Shown: in pieces, positions 38,806-50,066 of the stretch | How the letters are laid out: every line of letters starts with the position of its first letter | How positions within the stretch are numbered: position 1 is the first letter of the stretch | NCBI RefSeq assembly: GCF_000761245.1 | Contig: NZ_AWOR01000001.1 | Span: 310,001-374,000 of the forward strand | Direction: 5' to 3' | From: Comamonas testosteroni | Lineage (GTDB): Bacteria; Pseudomonadota; Gammaproteobacteria; Burkholderiales; Burkholderiaceae_C | Length of the DNA: 64,000 nt | Program-made: the position numbers and the translations under genes | Notes under the pieces: generated by a model | What the model saw: the letters and a program-made list of their open reading frames with translations, nothing else | Databases searched by the model: none | Told to the model about the DNA's origin: nothing

Positions 38806-40548
38806 TTATTCGTTGGTGACCGCCAGCACTTCTTCGAGTGAGGTCAGACCCAACTTGACTTTATGCAGGCCCGAGCCGCGCAAAGAGCGTACTCCTTCGG
38901 CCTTGGCCTGTTCGGCAATCTCCAGAGCGCTGCCGTCACGCAAGATGATGCGTTGAATTTCTTCGCTGATGGGCATCACCTGATAGATACCGACACGTCC
39001 CTTGTAGCCGTTGTTGCAGGCCGGGCAGCCGACAGGCTTGTAGCTGACCCAGGTGCCGTTGAGTTCGGCTTCATCGTAGCCCGCCTCGATCAGGGCGTCA
39101 TGCGGTATGTCGGCAGGCTCCTTGCACTGCGCGCACAGGCGTCGCGCCAGGCGCTGGGCGGTGATCAAAATCACGCTGGAGGCAATATTGAAAGGGGCGA
39201 TGCCCATATTGCGCATGCGCGTCAGCGTGGTCGGAGCGTCATTGGTGTGCAGCGTGGACAGCACCAGGTGGCCGGTCTGGGCGGCCTTGATCGAGATGTC
39301 GGCGGTTTCCAGGTCGCGGATTTCGCCGACCATGATGATGTCCGGATCCTGGCGCAGAAAGGATTTGAGCGCAGCGGCAAAGGTCAGGCCGGCCTTCTCG
39401 TTCACATTGACCTGGTTGACGCCGGGCATGTTGATTTCGGAGGGGTCTTCGGCGGTGGCAATGTTCACGCCCGGCTGGTTGAGCAGGTTCAGGCAAGTGT
39501 AGAGCGACACGGTCTTGCCCGAGCCCGTGGGGCCGGTGACCAAAATCATGCCGTAGGGGCGGTTGATGGCCTTGAGCAGGCGCTCTTTTTCCTCGGGCTC
39601 GTAGCCTAGGGCGTCGATGCCCATCTTGGCCGAGCTCGGGTCCAGGATACGGATCACGATCTTCTCGCCAAACAGCGTGGGCAAGGTGCTGACACGAAAG
39701 TCGATGACGCGGTCGGGGCCGACCTTGAGCTTCATGCGGCCGTCCTGCGGAACGCGTTTCTCCGAGATGTCCAGGCGCGAGATCACCTTGATGCGCGAAG
39801 CAAGCTTGTCCTTGATCGCGATAGGAGGAGAGGCTATCTCGCGCAGCTCGCCGTCGATGCGAAAGCGCACGCGGTAATTGTGTTCGTAGGGCTCGAAATG
39901 CAAGTCGGATGCGCGCATATTGAAGGCGTCCAGCAGCATCTTGTGCAGAAACTTGACGACCGGCGCATCCTCGACCTCGGCGCCGACGGCATTGTCTTTT
40001 TCCTCGGGGGCATCCTCGATCTTGACGTCGTCAAAGTCAAAGTCTCCGGAGCTGGAGTAGGAGTCCAGGGATTCGCTGACGCTCTTGCCGGTCTGCTCGA
40101 TGAGCTTTTGCAGCTTGTCGGCCTCGACAACCACCCAGTCCACCAGCAACTGGGTCGTGAACTTGATCTGTTCGGCAGCTTCCTGCTGAGTGGGGTCTGC
40201 CGTGGCGATGGTGAGGCGGTTGCCGCGCTTGCTGAGTGCCAGCACGCGATAGGCGTTGCTGATTTTCGGGTCCAGCAGTTCGCGCGGAAGTTGCTGGACG
40301 TCGATGGCGTTGAGGTCCAGCAGCGGAGTGCTGAACATCATGGAAATGGTTTCGGCAATTTCCAGAGCGCTGATTTCGCCAGACTGGCTGAGCTCGGTAA
40401 TGAACGGGGTCTTGCCTGTGGCGGCTTTCTTGGCTGCGTTCTCGGCGGCTTGCTGCGAAACCTTTCCTGCAGAAATCAGGGCTCTGCCTAGACCAGGGAT
40501 GGCAATGGGCGCAGGGGCGTTCTTTTGCGGATTGTCGGCAGCGGCCAT
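38806..40548 (-). CDS. pilB: Type IV pilus assembly ATPase PilB
   Basis: 580 aa. N-terminal MshEN-type module (about 18-80: LGRALISAGKVS, then TELSQSGEISALEIAETISM) of the kind that binds c-di-GMP in MshE/PilB. Walker A GPTGSGKT (339-346), Asp box SEIN region, Walker B IIMVGEIRDLETA, His box STLHTNDAPTTL. A tetracysteine zinc site is formed by LCAQC and CPAC. It powers pilus extension. It starts the minus-strand pil-coaE-zapD-yacG transcript. Confidence 0.96.
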   Translation of the reverse strand: MAAADNPQKNAPAPIAIPGLGRALISAGKVSQQAAENAAKKAATGKTPFITELSQSGEISALEIAETISMMFSTPLLDLNAIDVQQLPRELLDPKISNAYRVLALSKRGNRLTIATADPTQQEAAEQIKFTTQLLVDWVVVEADKLQKLIEQTGKSVSESLDSYSSSGDFDFDDVKIEDAPEEKDNAVGAEVEDAPVVKFLHKMLLDAFNMRASDLHFEPYEHNYRVRFRIDGELREIASPPIAIKDKLASRIKVISRLDISEKRVPQDGRMKLKVGPDRVIDFRVSTLPTLFGEKIVIRILDPSSAKMGIDALGYEPEEKERLLKAINRPYGMILVTGPTGSGKTVSLYTCLNLLNQPGVNIATAEDPSEINMPGVNQVNVNEKAGLTFAAALKSFLRQDPDIIMVGEIRDLETADISIKAAQTGHLVLSTLHTNDAPTTLTRMRNMGIAPFNIASSVILITAQRLARRLCAQCKEPADIPHDALIEAGYDEAELNGTWVSYKPVGCPACNNGYKGRVGIYQVMPISEEIQRIILRDGSALEIAEQAKAEGVRSLRGSGLHKVKLGLTSLEEVLAVTNE

Positions 40549-40686
40549 GTATCCAAGTCTGGGAGGGGTGGGAGAGGACCTATCCTACCATTCTTGTTGT
40601 GACAAACGGCAGCTCACCAGAGGCGCATGCATGCGTCAATGCCGCGTCATTGAACATGGCGCAAGAAACTGTGACAAAAATGAAAT

Positions 40687-40763
40687 TGGTCGGGGTGAGA
40701 GGATTCGAACCTCCGGCCTCTACGTCCCGAACGTAGCGCTCTACCAGGCTAAGCTACACCCCG
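40687..40763 (-). tRNA. tRNA-Pro (anticodon CGG)
   Basis: 77 nt with encoded CCA. Acceptor CGGGGTG pairs with CACCCCG. Anticodon arm CTACG-TTCGGGA-CGTAG gives CGG. Lies 39 bp downstream of ispB on the same strand and may be read from its transcript. Confidence 0.97.
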
Positions 40764-40802
40764 CATGCTTTGTTTGTCGAGCACCGTGGTGCACCTGGCG
40801 AT

Positions 40803-41783
40803 TCAGGTGCGGCGCTCCAAAAGCTGAGAGGCCAATTGTAGCAAACTTGCGGTGTATGCATTGCTTGGCAGCGAAGCCAAAGCATCAATGGCGCGCAGGG
40901 CTTCCGCGTGCGCGGCGGCTCGGGCAACGTCCAGGGCGCCGGTGCTGCGCACGATTTCCACTACGGCATCCAGTTGATCCGTAGAGCCTTGTTCGATGGC
41001 GTTGCGCACGATGGCCGCCTGCTCGGCGTTGCCGCGTTGCATGGCAGCGATCAGGGGCAGGGTGCATTTGCCTTCGCGCAGGTCATCGCCCAGGTTCTTG
41101 CCCATTTCCTGAGCGTTGCCGGTGTAGTCGAGCACATCGTCAATGATCTGGAATGCCGTTCCAAGTGCCTGGCCATAGGCTGCACAGGCTTGCTCCACTT
41201 CAGGCGTGGCATCCGCCAGCACGGCTGCCAGCTGTGCGCTGGCCTCGAATAGCTGGGCGGTCTTGGAGCGGATGACGTGCAGATAGCCGGCCTCATTCAG
41301 CGAAGCATCATGAGTGTTGATGAGCTGCTGGACTTCGCCTTCTGCGATCACGTTGGTGGCGTCGGACAGAATCTGCAGCACACGCATGCTTCCCACTTCC
41401 ACCATCATCTGGAAGGAGCGGGTGTGCAGAAAGTCTCCGACCAGAACGCTGGCAGGGTTGCCAAAGGTCTCGTTGGCCGTGGCCCTGCCGCGACGCAGCG
41501 TGGATTCGTCCACCACATCGTCGTGCAGCAAGGTCGCGGTGTGAATCAGCTCCACCACGGCGGCCAGGATGTATTTGCTCTTGGCCTGGTGGCCCAGGGC
41601 GCCGGCGATCAGCAGCAGCAGTGCCGGGCGCAGGCGCTTGCCGCCGGCGGCAATGATGTATTGGGAGATCTGTGCGATCAGGGGGACGCTGGTTGTCAGT
41701 CGCTGAGCAATGACGATATCCACTTCGCGCATGTCATCTGCGATCAAGGCAAGCGGATTGGATGTGGAAATTTCTGTAGTCAA
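40803..41783 (-). CDS. ispB: Octaprenyl diphosphate synthase-type polyprenyl synthetase
   Basis: 326 aa. First aspartate-rich motif DDVVDESTLRRGR and second DDVLDYTG, with GGKRLRPALLLL at the N-terminus: a trans-polyprenyl synthase making the ubiquinone side chain. Start appears to be TTG 41783; the next in-frame Met would remove part of the conserved N-terminus. Divergent from rplU, the standard arrangement. Confidence 0.93.
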   Translation of the reverse strand: MTTEISTSNPLALIADDMREVDIVIAQRLTTSVPLIAQISQYIIAAGGKRLRPALLLLIAGALGHQAKSKYILAAVVELIHTATLLHDDVVDESTLRRGRATANETFGNPASVLVGDFLHTRSFQMMVEVGSMRVLQILSDATNVIAEGEVQQLINTHDASLNEAGYLHVIRSKTAQLFEASAQLAAVLADATPEVEQACAAYGQALGTAFQIIDDVLDYTGNAQEMGKNLGDDLREGKCTLPLIAAMQRGNAEQAAIVRNAIEQGSTDQLDAVVEIVRSTGALDVARAAAHAEALRAIDALASLPSNAYTASLLQLASQLLERRT

Positions 41784-41810
41784 GGTGATGAACCGCCAAG
41801 TGGACTCGCG

Positions 41811-41816
41811 ATTATA
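41811..41816 (-). promoter_or_regulatory. -10 element of ispB
   Basis: TATAAT on the minus strand, 27 nt before the TTG start, giving a leader of about 20 nt. No good -35 at 17 bp. Confidence 0.5.
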
Positions 41817-42037
41817 GGAAGATGCAACAGAGTTTTGCGTGGTGTCCTCAGAGCCCGTTCAAGTGAACAGAGGCTTTGCGGGCTGTGGCATTGCAGTCGC
41901 TTGCAAGGAGCAGGCCTTGTCGCGTGCCTGCTAGCCGCGCGCCTGCCCCTGGCATCCCGTTTCGCGCGGCCACGGTCGCGGCTTGCGGAGATCCCGAAGC
42001 GCTTCCTGGGGGTATGGCAGCAGAGAAAATGCATGCG

Positions 42038-42046
42038 TGCTAGAAT
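42038..42046 (+). promoter_or_regulatory. Extended -10 promoter of rplU-rpmA
   Basis: TGCTAGAAT (TGn plus -10 hexamer) 53 bp before the rplU ATG. The extended -10 compensates for the lack of a -35. The rest of the 316-bp ispB-rplU spacer shows no gene. Confidence 0.55.
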
Positions 42047-42099
42047 TGCCGGCTCCGTGGAAATCATTTCATGGAACTCTCAGACTTTAGAGGTTTTCA

Positions 42100-42411
42100 A
42101 TGTACGCAGTCATAAAAACCGGCGGCAAGCAGTATCGCGTTGCAGCTGGCGAAAAGATCAAGGTAGAACAGATTGCTGCGGACGTAGGCCAGGAAATCGT
42201 GATCGACCAAGTTTTGGCCGTCGGCAACGGCGCTGAAATCAAGGTTGGTGCCCCCCTGGTGTCCGGTGCATCTGTAAAGGCAACTGTGGTTGCTCACGGC
42301 AAGCACGACAAGGTGCACATCTTCAAGATGCGCCGTCGTAAGCACTATCAAAAGCGCCAAGGCCATCGTCAGCAGTTCACCGAACTGCAAATCGTGGCAA
42401 TCGCTGCTTAA
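42100..42411 (+). CDS. rplU: Ribosomal protein bL21
   Basis: 103 aa. [23 protein letters not shown] is the bL21 N-terminus; [23 protein letters not shown] the C-terminal signature. Large-subunit protein binding 23S rRNA. AGAGG precedes the ATG; rpmA follows by 16 bp. Confidence 0.98.
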   Translation: MYAVIKTGGKQYRVAAGEKIKVEQIAADVGQEIVIDQVLAVGNGAEIKVGAPLVSGASVKATVVAHGKHDKVHIFKMRRRKHYQKRQGHRQQFTELQIVAIAA

Positions 42412-42427
42412 TTTTAGGAGCTAAGTC

Positions 42428-42685
42428 ATGGCACAGAAAAAAGGCGGCGGCTCTACGCGTAACGGACGTGATTCCAAGCCAAAAATGCTGGGCGTGAAGG
42501 CCTTTGGTGGCGAGCTGGTGACAGCTGGTTCCATCATCGTGCGTCAGCGCGGCACCAAGTTCCACCCCGGTGAGAACGTTGGCGTGGGCAAGGATCACAC
42601 CCTGTTTGCACTGGTTGACGGCCACGTGTCGTTCGGTGTGAAGGGCGCTCTGTCCAAGCAAACAGTCAACATCACGGCTGCATAA
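42428..42685 (+). CDS. rpmA: Ribosomal protein bL27
   Basis: 85 aa. [20 protein letters not shown] and [15 protein letters not shown] are bL27 hallmarks. Its N-terminus reaches the peptidyl transferase centre. TAGGAGC precedes the ATG. Confidence 0.98.
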   Translation: MAQKKGGGSTRNGRDSKPKMLGVKAFGGELVTAGSIIVRQRGTKFHPGENVGVGKDHTLFALVDGHVSFGVKGALSKQTVNITAA

Positions 42686-42700
42686 GTCGTCTTTGACTCA

Positions 42701-42733
42701 AACAAAGCCCCGACTTGTCGGGGCTTTGTTGTT
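42701..42733 (+). terminator. Terminator after rpmA
   Basis: AACAAAGCCCCGAC / GTCGGGGCTTTGTT, a 14-bp perfect stem with a 2-nt formal loop, followed by GTTTG. It separates rplU-rpmA from obgE. Confidence 0.9.
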
Positions 42734-42829
42734 TGAAAAGGCTCCAGGCAGCAGATTTCTGGCAGATGGGGCATGGTAATAGACCTCTCAGGTGTGGCCC
42801 GGGGCTTCTGGTGCACACTGATTTTGTAG

Positions 42830-43957
<1,128 letters not shown>

Positions 43958-44013
43958 GCTAGAGGGTATAACCCAGCAGCGCACTTGGTGCGCTGTTTTG
44001 CTTTGAATTTAAT

Positions 44014-44048
44014 AGCTGATATCGCTTTAGTCATTAGCGTTAGAGGCT
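44014..44048. repeat. Short intergenic palindromic element upstream of proB
   Basis: AGCTGATATCGCTTTAG and CATTAGCGTTAGAGGCT, 35 bp. Ends resemble the 76-bp family. Tentative. Confidence 0.35.
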
Positions 44049-44067
44049 TACAACACTGTAAATTCTC

Positions 44068-45207
44068 ATGTCTTCCAATGTGCTGCGTGATGCCCGTCGC
44101 ATCGTCGTCAAAGTCGGCTCCAGCCTGGTTACGAATGAAGGTCGTGGTCTGGATGAGGCCGCCATTGAAGAGTGGAGCCGCCAGCTGGCGGCATTGGTGA
44201 ATGGTGAAGACGGCGTCAAGCGTGAAGTCATCATGGTCTCCAGCGGCGCCATTGCCGAAGGCATGAAGCGACTGGGTTGGGCCACGCGTCCGACCGAGGT
44301 GCATGAGTTGCAGGCCGCTGCTGCCGTCGGTCAGATGGGGCTGGCCCAGATGTACGAGACCAAGCTGCGCGGCGAGGGCGTGCCCAGTGCCCAGGTGCTG
44401 TTGACCCATGCGGATCTGGCCGATCGCGAGCGCTATCTGAACGCCCGCACCACGCTGCTGACGCTGCTGCAACTGGGCGTGGTGCCCGTCATCAACGAGA
44501 ACGACACGGTGGTGATCGACGAGATCCGCTTTGGCGACAACGACACCCTGGGCGCGCTGGTGGCCAATCTGGTCGAGGCCGATGCACTGGTCATCCTGAC
44601 CGATCAGCGCGGCCTCTACAGCGCCGATCCGCGCAAGAACCCCGATGCCAGGTTCATCGACGTGGCCGAAGCCGGCAACCCCGAGCTGGAAGCCATGGCC
44701 GGCGGAGCGGGCCTGTCTATCGGCACCGGCGGCATGATCACCAAGATCCTGGCGGCCAAGCGTGCGGCGGGCTCCGGTGCTTCCACCGTGATCGCCTGGG
44801 GGCGCGAGAAAGACGTGCTGCTGCGCCTGACGCGTGGCGAGTCCATTGGCACGCTGCTGGTTGCCAACACGCACAAGATGCAGGCGCGCAAGCAGTGGAT
44901 TGCCGACCATCTGCAGCTGCGCGGCTCGGTGACCGTGGATGCGGGTGCCGTCTCCAAGCTGCGTGATGAAGGCAAGAGCCTGCTGCCCATAGGCATGATC
45001 ACCGTGGAGGGGGATTTCTCGCGCGGCGAAGTGATTGCAGTGCGTGATGAGAATGGTGCCGAGATCGCCCGTGGCCTGGCCAGCTATGCAAGCGCCGAGG
45101 CGCGGCTGCTGTGTCGCAAGAGCTCCTCGGAGATCGAAGCGCTGCTGGGCTACTCCGCCGGTCCCGAAATGATGCACCGCGACAATATGGTGGTGGCCGG
45201 ACACTGA
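44068..45207 (+). CDS. proB: Glutamate 5-kinase
   Basis: 379 aa. Amino acid kinase domain ([63 protein letters not shown]) and a C-terminal PUA domain (about 285-365), the long ProB form. First step of proline synthesis. The start has no visible Shine-Dalgarno; a TGTAAATT just upstream could be a -10, making the message nearly leaderless. Confidence 0.96.
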   Translation: MSSNVLRDARRIVVKVGSSLVTNEGRGLDEAAIEEWSRQLAALVNGEDGVKREVIMVSSGAIAEGMKRLGWATRPTEVHELQAAAAVGQMGLAQMYETKLRGEGVPSAQVLLTHADLADRERYLNARTTLLTLLQLGVVPVINENDTVVIDEIRFGDNDTLGALVANLVEADALVILTDQRGLYSADPRKNPDARFIDVAEAGNPELEAMAGGAGLSIGTGGMITKILAAKRAAGSGASTVIAWGREKDVLLRLTRGESIGTLLVANTHKMQARKQWIADHLQLRGSVTVDAGAVSKLRDEGKSLLPIGMITVEGDFSRGEVIAVRDENGAEIARGLASYASAEARLLCRKSSSEIEALLGYSAGPEMMHRDNMVVAGH

Positions 45208-45225
45208 GCCTTGGCTGCCAACAAA

Positions 45226-45257
45226 AAAGCCGTAATGCTGCGAGGCATTACGGCTTT
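45226..45257. terminator. Bidirectional terminator between proB and rppH
   Basis: AAAGCCGTAATGC, loop TGCGAG, GCATTACGGCTTT; 13-bp stem with an A-run left and T-run right. Confidence 0.92.
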
Positions 45258-45259
45258 GT

Positions 45260-45964
45260 TCATTGCAGAGGCTTGTGATCGGGCGGATTGTCTATGCCGG
45301 TCTGCGGGTCCGGATCAAAACTGGCACCAGGCGGCAGCTCTATGCCGGGGTTGATGCGAAAGCTCCCTGTGCGGGCGGGGTACATGACCTGATGGTGCTG
45401 CCCCGGATGGGAGGTGCTGCCGGTGGTCTGGCCTGCCTCCTGTTCACGCGGCCGCATGCCGCTGCGCAGATAGCGGTTGCGCTGCTGCTCGCCGCGCGGC
45501 AAAAAGCGCGCGAGCTCGGTCAACGCCATTTCATAGACGCCGCGTTTGAATTCGACCACCACATCCAGAGGAACCCAGTAGTCATTCCAGCGCCAGGCAT
45601 CGAACTCAGGGTGGTCGGTGGCACGCAGGTTCAAGTCCCAGTCATGCCCGACCAGTTGAAGCAAAAACCATATCTGCTTCTGGCCTTTGTAATGCCCGCG
45701 CGCGTCGCGGCGGATGTACCTGTCTGGCACCTCGTAGCGCAACCAGTCCCTGGTGCGGGCAACCACGCGAACGTGATTGGGCTTCAGCCCCACTTCCTCG
45801 TGCAGCTCGCGAAACATGGCTTGCTCGGGTGTCTCACCCCGATCAATGCCACCTTGCGGAAACTGCCAGCTGTGGGTGCGAATGCGTTTTCCCCAGAACA
45901 CCTGGTTTCTTTGGTTGAGCAGGATGATGCCGACGTTCGGGCGAAATCCGTCCCGGTCAAGCAT
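45260..45964 (-). CDS. rppH: RNA pyrophosphohydrolase
   Basis: 234 aa from ATG 45964, where the family start [17 protein letters not shown] lies; the frame is open 13 codons further up. Nudix box [20 protein letters not shown] continues VGL. Removes pyrophosphate from mRNA 5' ends and starts decay. The C-terminal 70 or so residues are a low-complexity tail, longer than in E. coli but common in this order. Divergent from proS. Confidence 0.94.
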   Translation of the reverse strand: MLDRDGFRPNVGIILLNQRNQVFWGKRIRTHSWQFPQGGIDRGETPEQAMFRELHEEVGLKPNHVRVVARTRDWLRYEVPDRYIRRDARGHYKGQKQIWFLLQLVGHDWDLNLRATDHPEFDAWRWNDYWVPLDVVVEFKRGVYEMALTELARFLPRGEQQRNRYLRSGMRPREQEAGQTTGSTSHPGQHHQVMYPARTGSFRINPGIELPPGASFDPDPQTGIDNPPDHKPLQ

Positions 45965-46058
45965 AATCAAACCCCAAATTTTTGAATTGTGTTCATTATG
46001 CATGGCCCCTTGTGATCGACAAGCGGGCCATGCCTATTTCCACTGAATTGCCAGTTCC

Positions 46059-47801
46059 ATGAAAGCCTCCCAATTTCTCATCTCCACCCTGAAAGAAGCT
46101 CCGGCCGACGCCGAAGTGGTCAGCCACAAGCTCATGATGCGGGCTGGCATGATCAAAAAGCTGGGTGCTGGCATTTACAACTACATGCCCATGGGCTTGC
46201 GCGTGATCCGCAAGGTCGAGGCCATCGTGCGCGAGGAAATGAACCGCGCCGGTGCCATTGAAACCACCATGCCCGTGGTGCAGCCTGCCGAGCTGTGGCA
46301 GGAGACCGGTCGCTTCGAGAAGATGGGGCCCGAGTTGTTGCGCATCCAGGATCGCCATGGCCGTGATTTCGTGATTCAGCCCACTTCCGAAGAGGTGGTC
46401 ACCGATATCGCGCGCCAGGAGTTCAAGAGCTACAAGCAGCTGCCCAAGAACCTCTACCAGATCCAGACCAAGTTCCGCGACGAGCGCCGTCCGCGCTTTG
46501 GCCTGATGCGCGGTCGCGAGTTCATCATGAAGGACGCCTATTCCTTCGACAAGGACCGCGATGCGGCCCAGATCAGCTACCAGACCATGCGCGAAGCCTA
46601 TAAGCGCATCTTCGACCGCTTCGGCCTGCAGTACCGCGCCGTGCGTGCCGATTCGGGCGCCATCGGCGGCGATCTGAGCGAGGAGTTCCAGGTCATCGCT
46701 TCCACGGGCGAGGACGCCATCGTCTACTGCCCGAACAGCGACTACGCGGCCAATATCGAGAAGGCCGAGAGCCTGGCGCCCGCCCAGGCCCGTCCTGCTG
46801 CCGCGCAGGCCATGCAAAAGGTCGCCACGCCCGGCAACAGCACCTGCGAAGCCGTAGCCGAGCAGCTGGGTCTGCCTCTGGCGCAGACCGTGAAGTCGCT
46901 GGTGCTGGCCACGGACGAGCTCGACGACAAGGGTCTGATCGTCAAGTCGCAAGTGTGGCTGCTGCTGCTGCGCGGCGATCATGAGATGAACGAGATCAAG
47001 GTCGGCAAGGTCGAGGGCCTGGCGGGCTTCCGTTTTGCGACCGTGGGCGAGATCGAAGAGCATTTCGGTGCCAAGCCCGGCTATCTGGGCCCCATCGGTC
47101 TCAAGAAGCCCGTGAACATCGTGGTGGACCGCGATGTGGCCGTGATGGTCGACTGGGTCTGCGGCGCCAACGAGGAAGACTTCCACATCACCGGCGTGAA
47201 TTTCGGCCGTGATCTGCCCGAGCCCGCCGTGGTGGCTGATCTGCGCAATGTGGTGGCGGGCGACCGCTCGCCCGACGGCGCGGGTGAGCTGGCGATCGAG
47301 CGCGGTATCGAGATTGGCCATGTGTTCTATCTGGGCACCAAGTACTCCAAGGCCATGGACGCCACTTTCCTCGGCGACAACGGCAAGCCGCAGCACTTCG
47401 AGATGGGCTGCTACGGCATTGGCGTGACCCGCCTGCCCGCCGCTGCCGTGGAGCAGAACCACGACGAGCGCGGCATGATCTGGCCCGATGCAATTGCGCC
47501 GTTCACCGTGGTGATCTGCCCCATCGGCATGGGTCGCAGCGAGGCCGTGAAGACCGAGGCCGAGAAGCTCTACGGCGAGCTGCTGGCACTGGGCGTGGAC
47601 GTGATCCTCGACGACCGCGACGAGCGCCCCGGTGCCATGCTGGCCGACTGGGAGCTGATCGGCGTGCCCCACCGCGTGGTGCTGGGCGACCGTGGCCTGA
47701 AGGAAGGCGTGGTCGAGTACCAGCAGCGCCGTGACACAGAAGCCACAAAGCTGGCGACCAATGAGGTGCTGGGTCACCTCAAGAGCCGCCTGGGCCTGTA
47801 A
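46059..47801 (+). CDS. proS: Proline-tRNA ligase
   Basis: 580 aa, bacterial type with an editing (INS) insertion (about 225-400) between motifs 2 and 3. Class II motif 2 [20 protein letters not shown] and motif 3 GIGVTR are present; anticodon-binding domain at the C-terminus (about 475-575). Confidence 0.97.
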   Translation: MKASQFLISTLKEAPADAEVVSHKLMMRAGMIKKLGAGIYNYMPMGLRVIRKVEAIVREEMNRAGAIETTMPVVQPAELWQETGRFEKMGPELLRIQDRHGRDFVIQPTSEEVVTDIARQEFKSYKQLPKNLYQIQTKFRDERRPRFGLMRGREFIMKDAYSFDKDRDAAQISYQTMREAYKRIFDRFGLQYRAVRADSGAIGGDLSEEFQVIASTGEDAIVYCPNSDYAANIEKAESLAPAQARPAAAQAMQKVATPGNSTCEAVAEQLGLPLAQTVKSLVLATDELDDKGLIVKSQVWLLLLRGDHEMNEIKVGKVEGLAGFRFATVGEIEEHFGAKPGYLGPIGLKKPVNIVVDRDVAVMVDWVCGANEEDFHITGVNFGRDLPEPAVVADLRNVVAGDRSPDGAGELAIERGIEIGHVFYLGTKYSKAMDATFLGDNGKPQHFEMGCYGIGVTRLPAAAVEQNHDERGMIWPDAIAPFTVVICPIGMGRSEAVKTEAEKLYGELLALGVDVILDDRDERPGAMLADWELIGVPHRVVLGDRGLKEGVVEYQQRRDTEATKLATNEVLGHLKSRLGL

Positions 47802-47813
47802 GCTGCTGTATCA

Positions 47814-48467
47814 ATGCCAGAAGCCCTTCTCAACCGTCGCTCCTGCCTGACTGCCGCAGCCTCGTTTGCCATTCCGTCGGCAAGCTGGCTGCTGCCGCAA
47901 ACGGCATGGGCGGGCGGGCAGCTCGAGGAGCCGCTGGCGGATTCGGTGCGCACGGCGCTGAGTGCGGCCGTGGCGGGTTCGGGCGCGCCGCCCGAGCTGG
48001 AGTTCACCTCCACCGAGGCACGCATGAGCTATCTGCGCTGGCTGGTGGCATGCAGCGACAAGCTGGCCAAGCGCAAGACCGACCCCCAGGCGCGGCGCGA
48101 GTTCCTGCAGACCGTCTGGTACGAGTCCAAGCGCGCGGGCCTTGATGTGTCCATGGTCATGGGCCTGATTCAGGTGGAGAGCGGCTATCGCAAATACGCC
48201 ATCTCCAGCGTGGGTGCGCGCGGCTATATGCAGATCATGCCGTTCTGGATGCGGCTGATCGGTGACGGCGATATCGGCAAGCTGTTCCACATGCAGACCA
48301 ATCTGCGTTTCGGCTGCGTGATCCTGCGCCACTACATGGACCGCGAAAAGGGCGATGCCTATATGGCACTGGGCCGCTACAACGGCAGCCGGGGCCAGCC
48401 CCAGTATCCGAATGCCGTGTTCGGCGCCCAGCGGCGCTGGCTGGTGGAGGAGCCGCAGTCGGTCTGA
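47814..48467 (+). CDS. Lytic transglycosylase, SLT family
   Basis: 217 aa. N-terminal export signal with twin arginines (NRRSCLTAAASF, R8-R9, ending AWAG), so possibly a Tat substrate. SLT domain from about 97: catalytic Glu122 in GLIQVESGYRKYAISSVGARG, then GYMQIMPFW and LGRYNGS. Cleaves peptidoglycan to 1,6-anhydro products. Starts 12 bp after proS. Confidence 0.9.
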   Translation: MPEALLNRRSCLTAAASFAIPSASWLLPQTAWAGGQLEEPLADSVRTALSAAVAGSGAPPELEFTSTEARMSYLRWLVACSDKLAKRKTDPQARREFLQTVWYESKRAGLDVSMVMGLIQVESGYRKYAISSVGARGYMQIMPFWMRLIGDGDIGKLFHMQTNLRFGCVILRHYMDREKGDAYMALGRYNGSRGQPQYPNAVFGAQRRWLVEEPQSV

Positions 48468-48494
48468 TACTGTGACTGTGGCGATATACAGAAA

Positions 48495-48521
48495 AAAAGA
48501 GAGCGCCTAGCGCTCTCTTTT
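48495..48521. terminator. Bidirectional terminator between transglycosylase and CNNM/CBS gene
   Basis: AAAAGAGAGCGC, loop CTA, GCGCTCTCTTTT: 12-bp stem. Confidence 0.92.
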
Positions 48522-48583
48522 CATTGGTTTTAGCAATAAAAGAACCTGAAGTCTTTTTGGGGTAAGCGCAAGAAGCTCCTGAT

Positions 48584-49969
48584 TCAGGAGTGGCTGCTTT
48601 TGCTGGCATGGGCCTGGGCGGCGCTGCCCTGTACCTTGGCCGCAGCGGCCGCCGAAGGTGCAGCAGATTCGGCAGCGGGCTCGGGCAGCTGGGTCACCAT
48701 TACCTGGTCGATGCGGTAGCTGTCCACGTCCAGCACTTCAAACTTGTAGCCGCCCCAGATCACCGCATCGGTGCGGCGCGGCACGCGGCGCAGCATGACC
48801 ATCAGGAAGCCGCCCAGGGTTTCGTATTCATCGTCATGCGGCATATCGTCCAGATGCAGCACGCGCATCACATCCTCGACGGGGGTGACGCCGTCGATCA
48901 GCCAGGAGTGCTCGTCGCGGCGGATGATCTGCTCTTCCTCGTCAGAAGGGCTGACCAGATCGCCCATCACCGTGCTCATCACATCGTTCAGGGTGACGAC
49001 ACCGACGACGCGGCTGTACTCGTTGACGATGACGGCAAAGTCTTCGTGCACCATGCGGAACTGCTCCAGCACCTCTGCAAGACTCAGTCGGTCGGGCACG
49101 ATGAGCACCTTGTGAATCAGCGATCCATCCTGCAGGGACAGGGGCTGGTTGTTGAGCGCGCGCTGGAACAGGTCCTTGGCGTCCACATAGCCGATCACAT
49201 GGTCGATATCGCCGTCGCAGACCGGGTAGGTGGAGAAGGGCTCCTCGGCAATGCGGGCGCGAATGATGGCGTCGGCGTCATCCTTGAAGAAAAAGGCAAT
49301 GCGCTCGCGCTGCGTCATGGCCGAGGCCACGATGCGCGAGTCCAGCTCGAACACGTTGGCAATCACCTGCTGCTCGCGGGCGGCCAGCACGCCGGCCTTG
49401 GTGCCCGCTTCGGTCATGGCCAGGATGTCGTCACTGGTGATGCGCTCGTCGCGCGTTGCGGGCAGGCCGAGCAGGCGAAACAGGGCGTCGGTCGCCAGGT
49501 TGTAGAACCAGATGACGGGCTTGAAGATCACCACAAACCAGCGCATGGGCGCGAGCACGCGCACCACATAGCGCTCGGGCTCGTTCATGCTGATGCGGCG
49601 CGGCAACAGGTCTGCCAGCAGGATGAAGGCCGAGGTGACTATGAAAAACGAGAGCAGGAAGCCGAGCGTCGTCGAGAGGCTGGGCGAGAACCATATCGAG
49701 AAGAACTCGGTCAGCGCAGGGCTGAACGCACCCTCACCAACGATGCCGCCGAGGATGGCGACGGCATTCTGTCCCACTTGCACCACGGTGAAATATTCGC
49801 CCGGCTGCTCCTGTACGCGCAGGGCATGCTCGGCTCCCTCGTTGCCGTCGTCTGCCATCTGGCGCAGGCGCAGGCGACGCGAGGCGGCCAGAGAAATCTC
49901 CGCCACAGAGAAAAAGGCGCTGAGCAGAATCAGCAGAACAATCACCGCAAGGCTTTGGGACACACTCAT
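48584..49969 (-). CDS. HlyC/CorC-family membrane protein (CNNM domain, two CBS, CorC C-domain)
   Basis: 461 aa. CNNM (DUF21) membrane domain about 1-190 with four hydrophobic segments; CBS pair about 205-340 (MTQRERIAFFF, IVPDRLSLAEVLEQF, VNEYSRVVGVVT); CorC/HlyC C-domain about 355-440. An Ala/Ser-rich tail ends the protein. Relatives include magnesium/cobalt efflux factors; the name haemolysin is historical. Substrate unknown. Confidence 0.9.
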   Translation of the reverse strand: MSVSQSLAVIVLLILLSAFFSVAEISLAASRRLRLRQMADDGNEGAEHALRVQEQPGEYFTVVQVGQNAVAILGGIVGEGAFSPALTEFFSIWFSPSLSTTLGFLLSFFIVTSAFILLADLLPRRISMNEPERYVVRVLAPMRWFVVIFKPVIWFYNLATDALFRLLGLPATRDERITSDDILAMTEAGTKAGVLAAREQQVIANVFELDSRIVASAMTQRERIAFFFKDDADAIIRARIAEEPFSTYPVCDGDIDHVIGYVDAKDLFQRALNNQPLSLQDGSLIHKVLIVPDRLSLAEVLEQFRMVHEDFAVIVNEYSRVVGVVTLNDVMSTVMGDLVSPSDEEEQIIRRDEHSWLIDGVTPVEDVMRVLHLDDMPHDDEYETLGGFLMVMLRRVPRRTDAVIWGGYKFEVLDVDSYRIDQVMVTQLPEPAAESAAPSAAAAAKVQGSAAQAHASKSSHS

Positions 49970-50066
49970 AGGCAGGGCTGCTGCGGCACGTCGACGTGCC
50001 TGCGGCCGGTTATCAAGGAGTCTCTATTCGACCACATAAAGCCTGTGGCAGGCAGCTGTACTGGCT

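Noticed and set aside
45996..47777. Long minus-strand open frame opposite proS
   Set aside because: Antisense shadow with low-complexity His/Leu/Gly composition; proS has all class II motifs.
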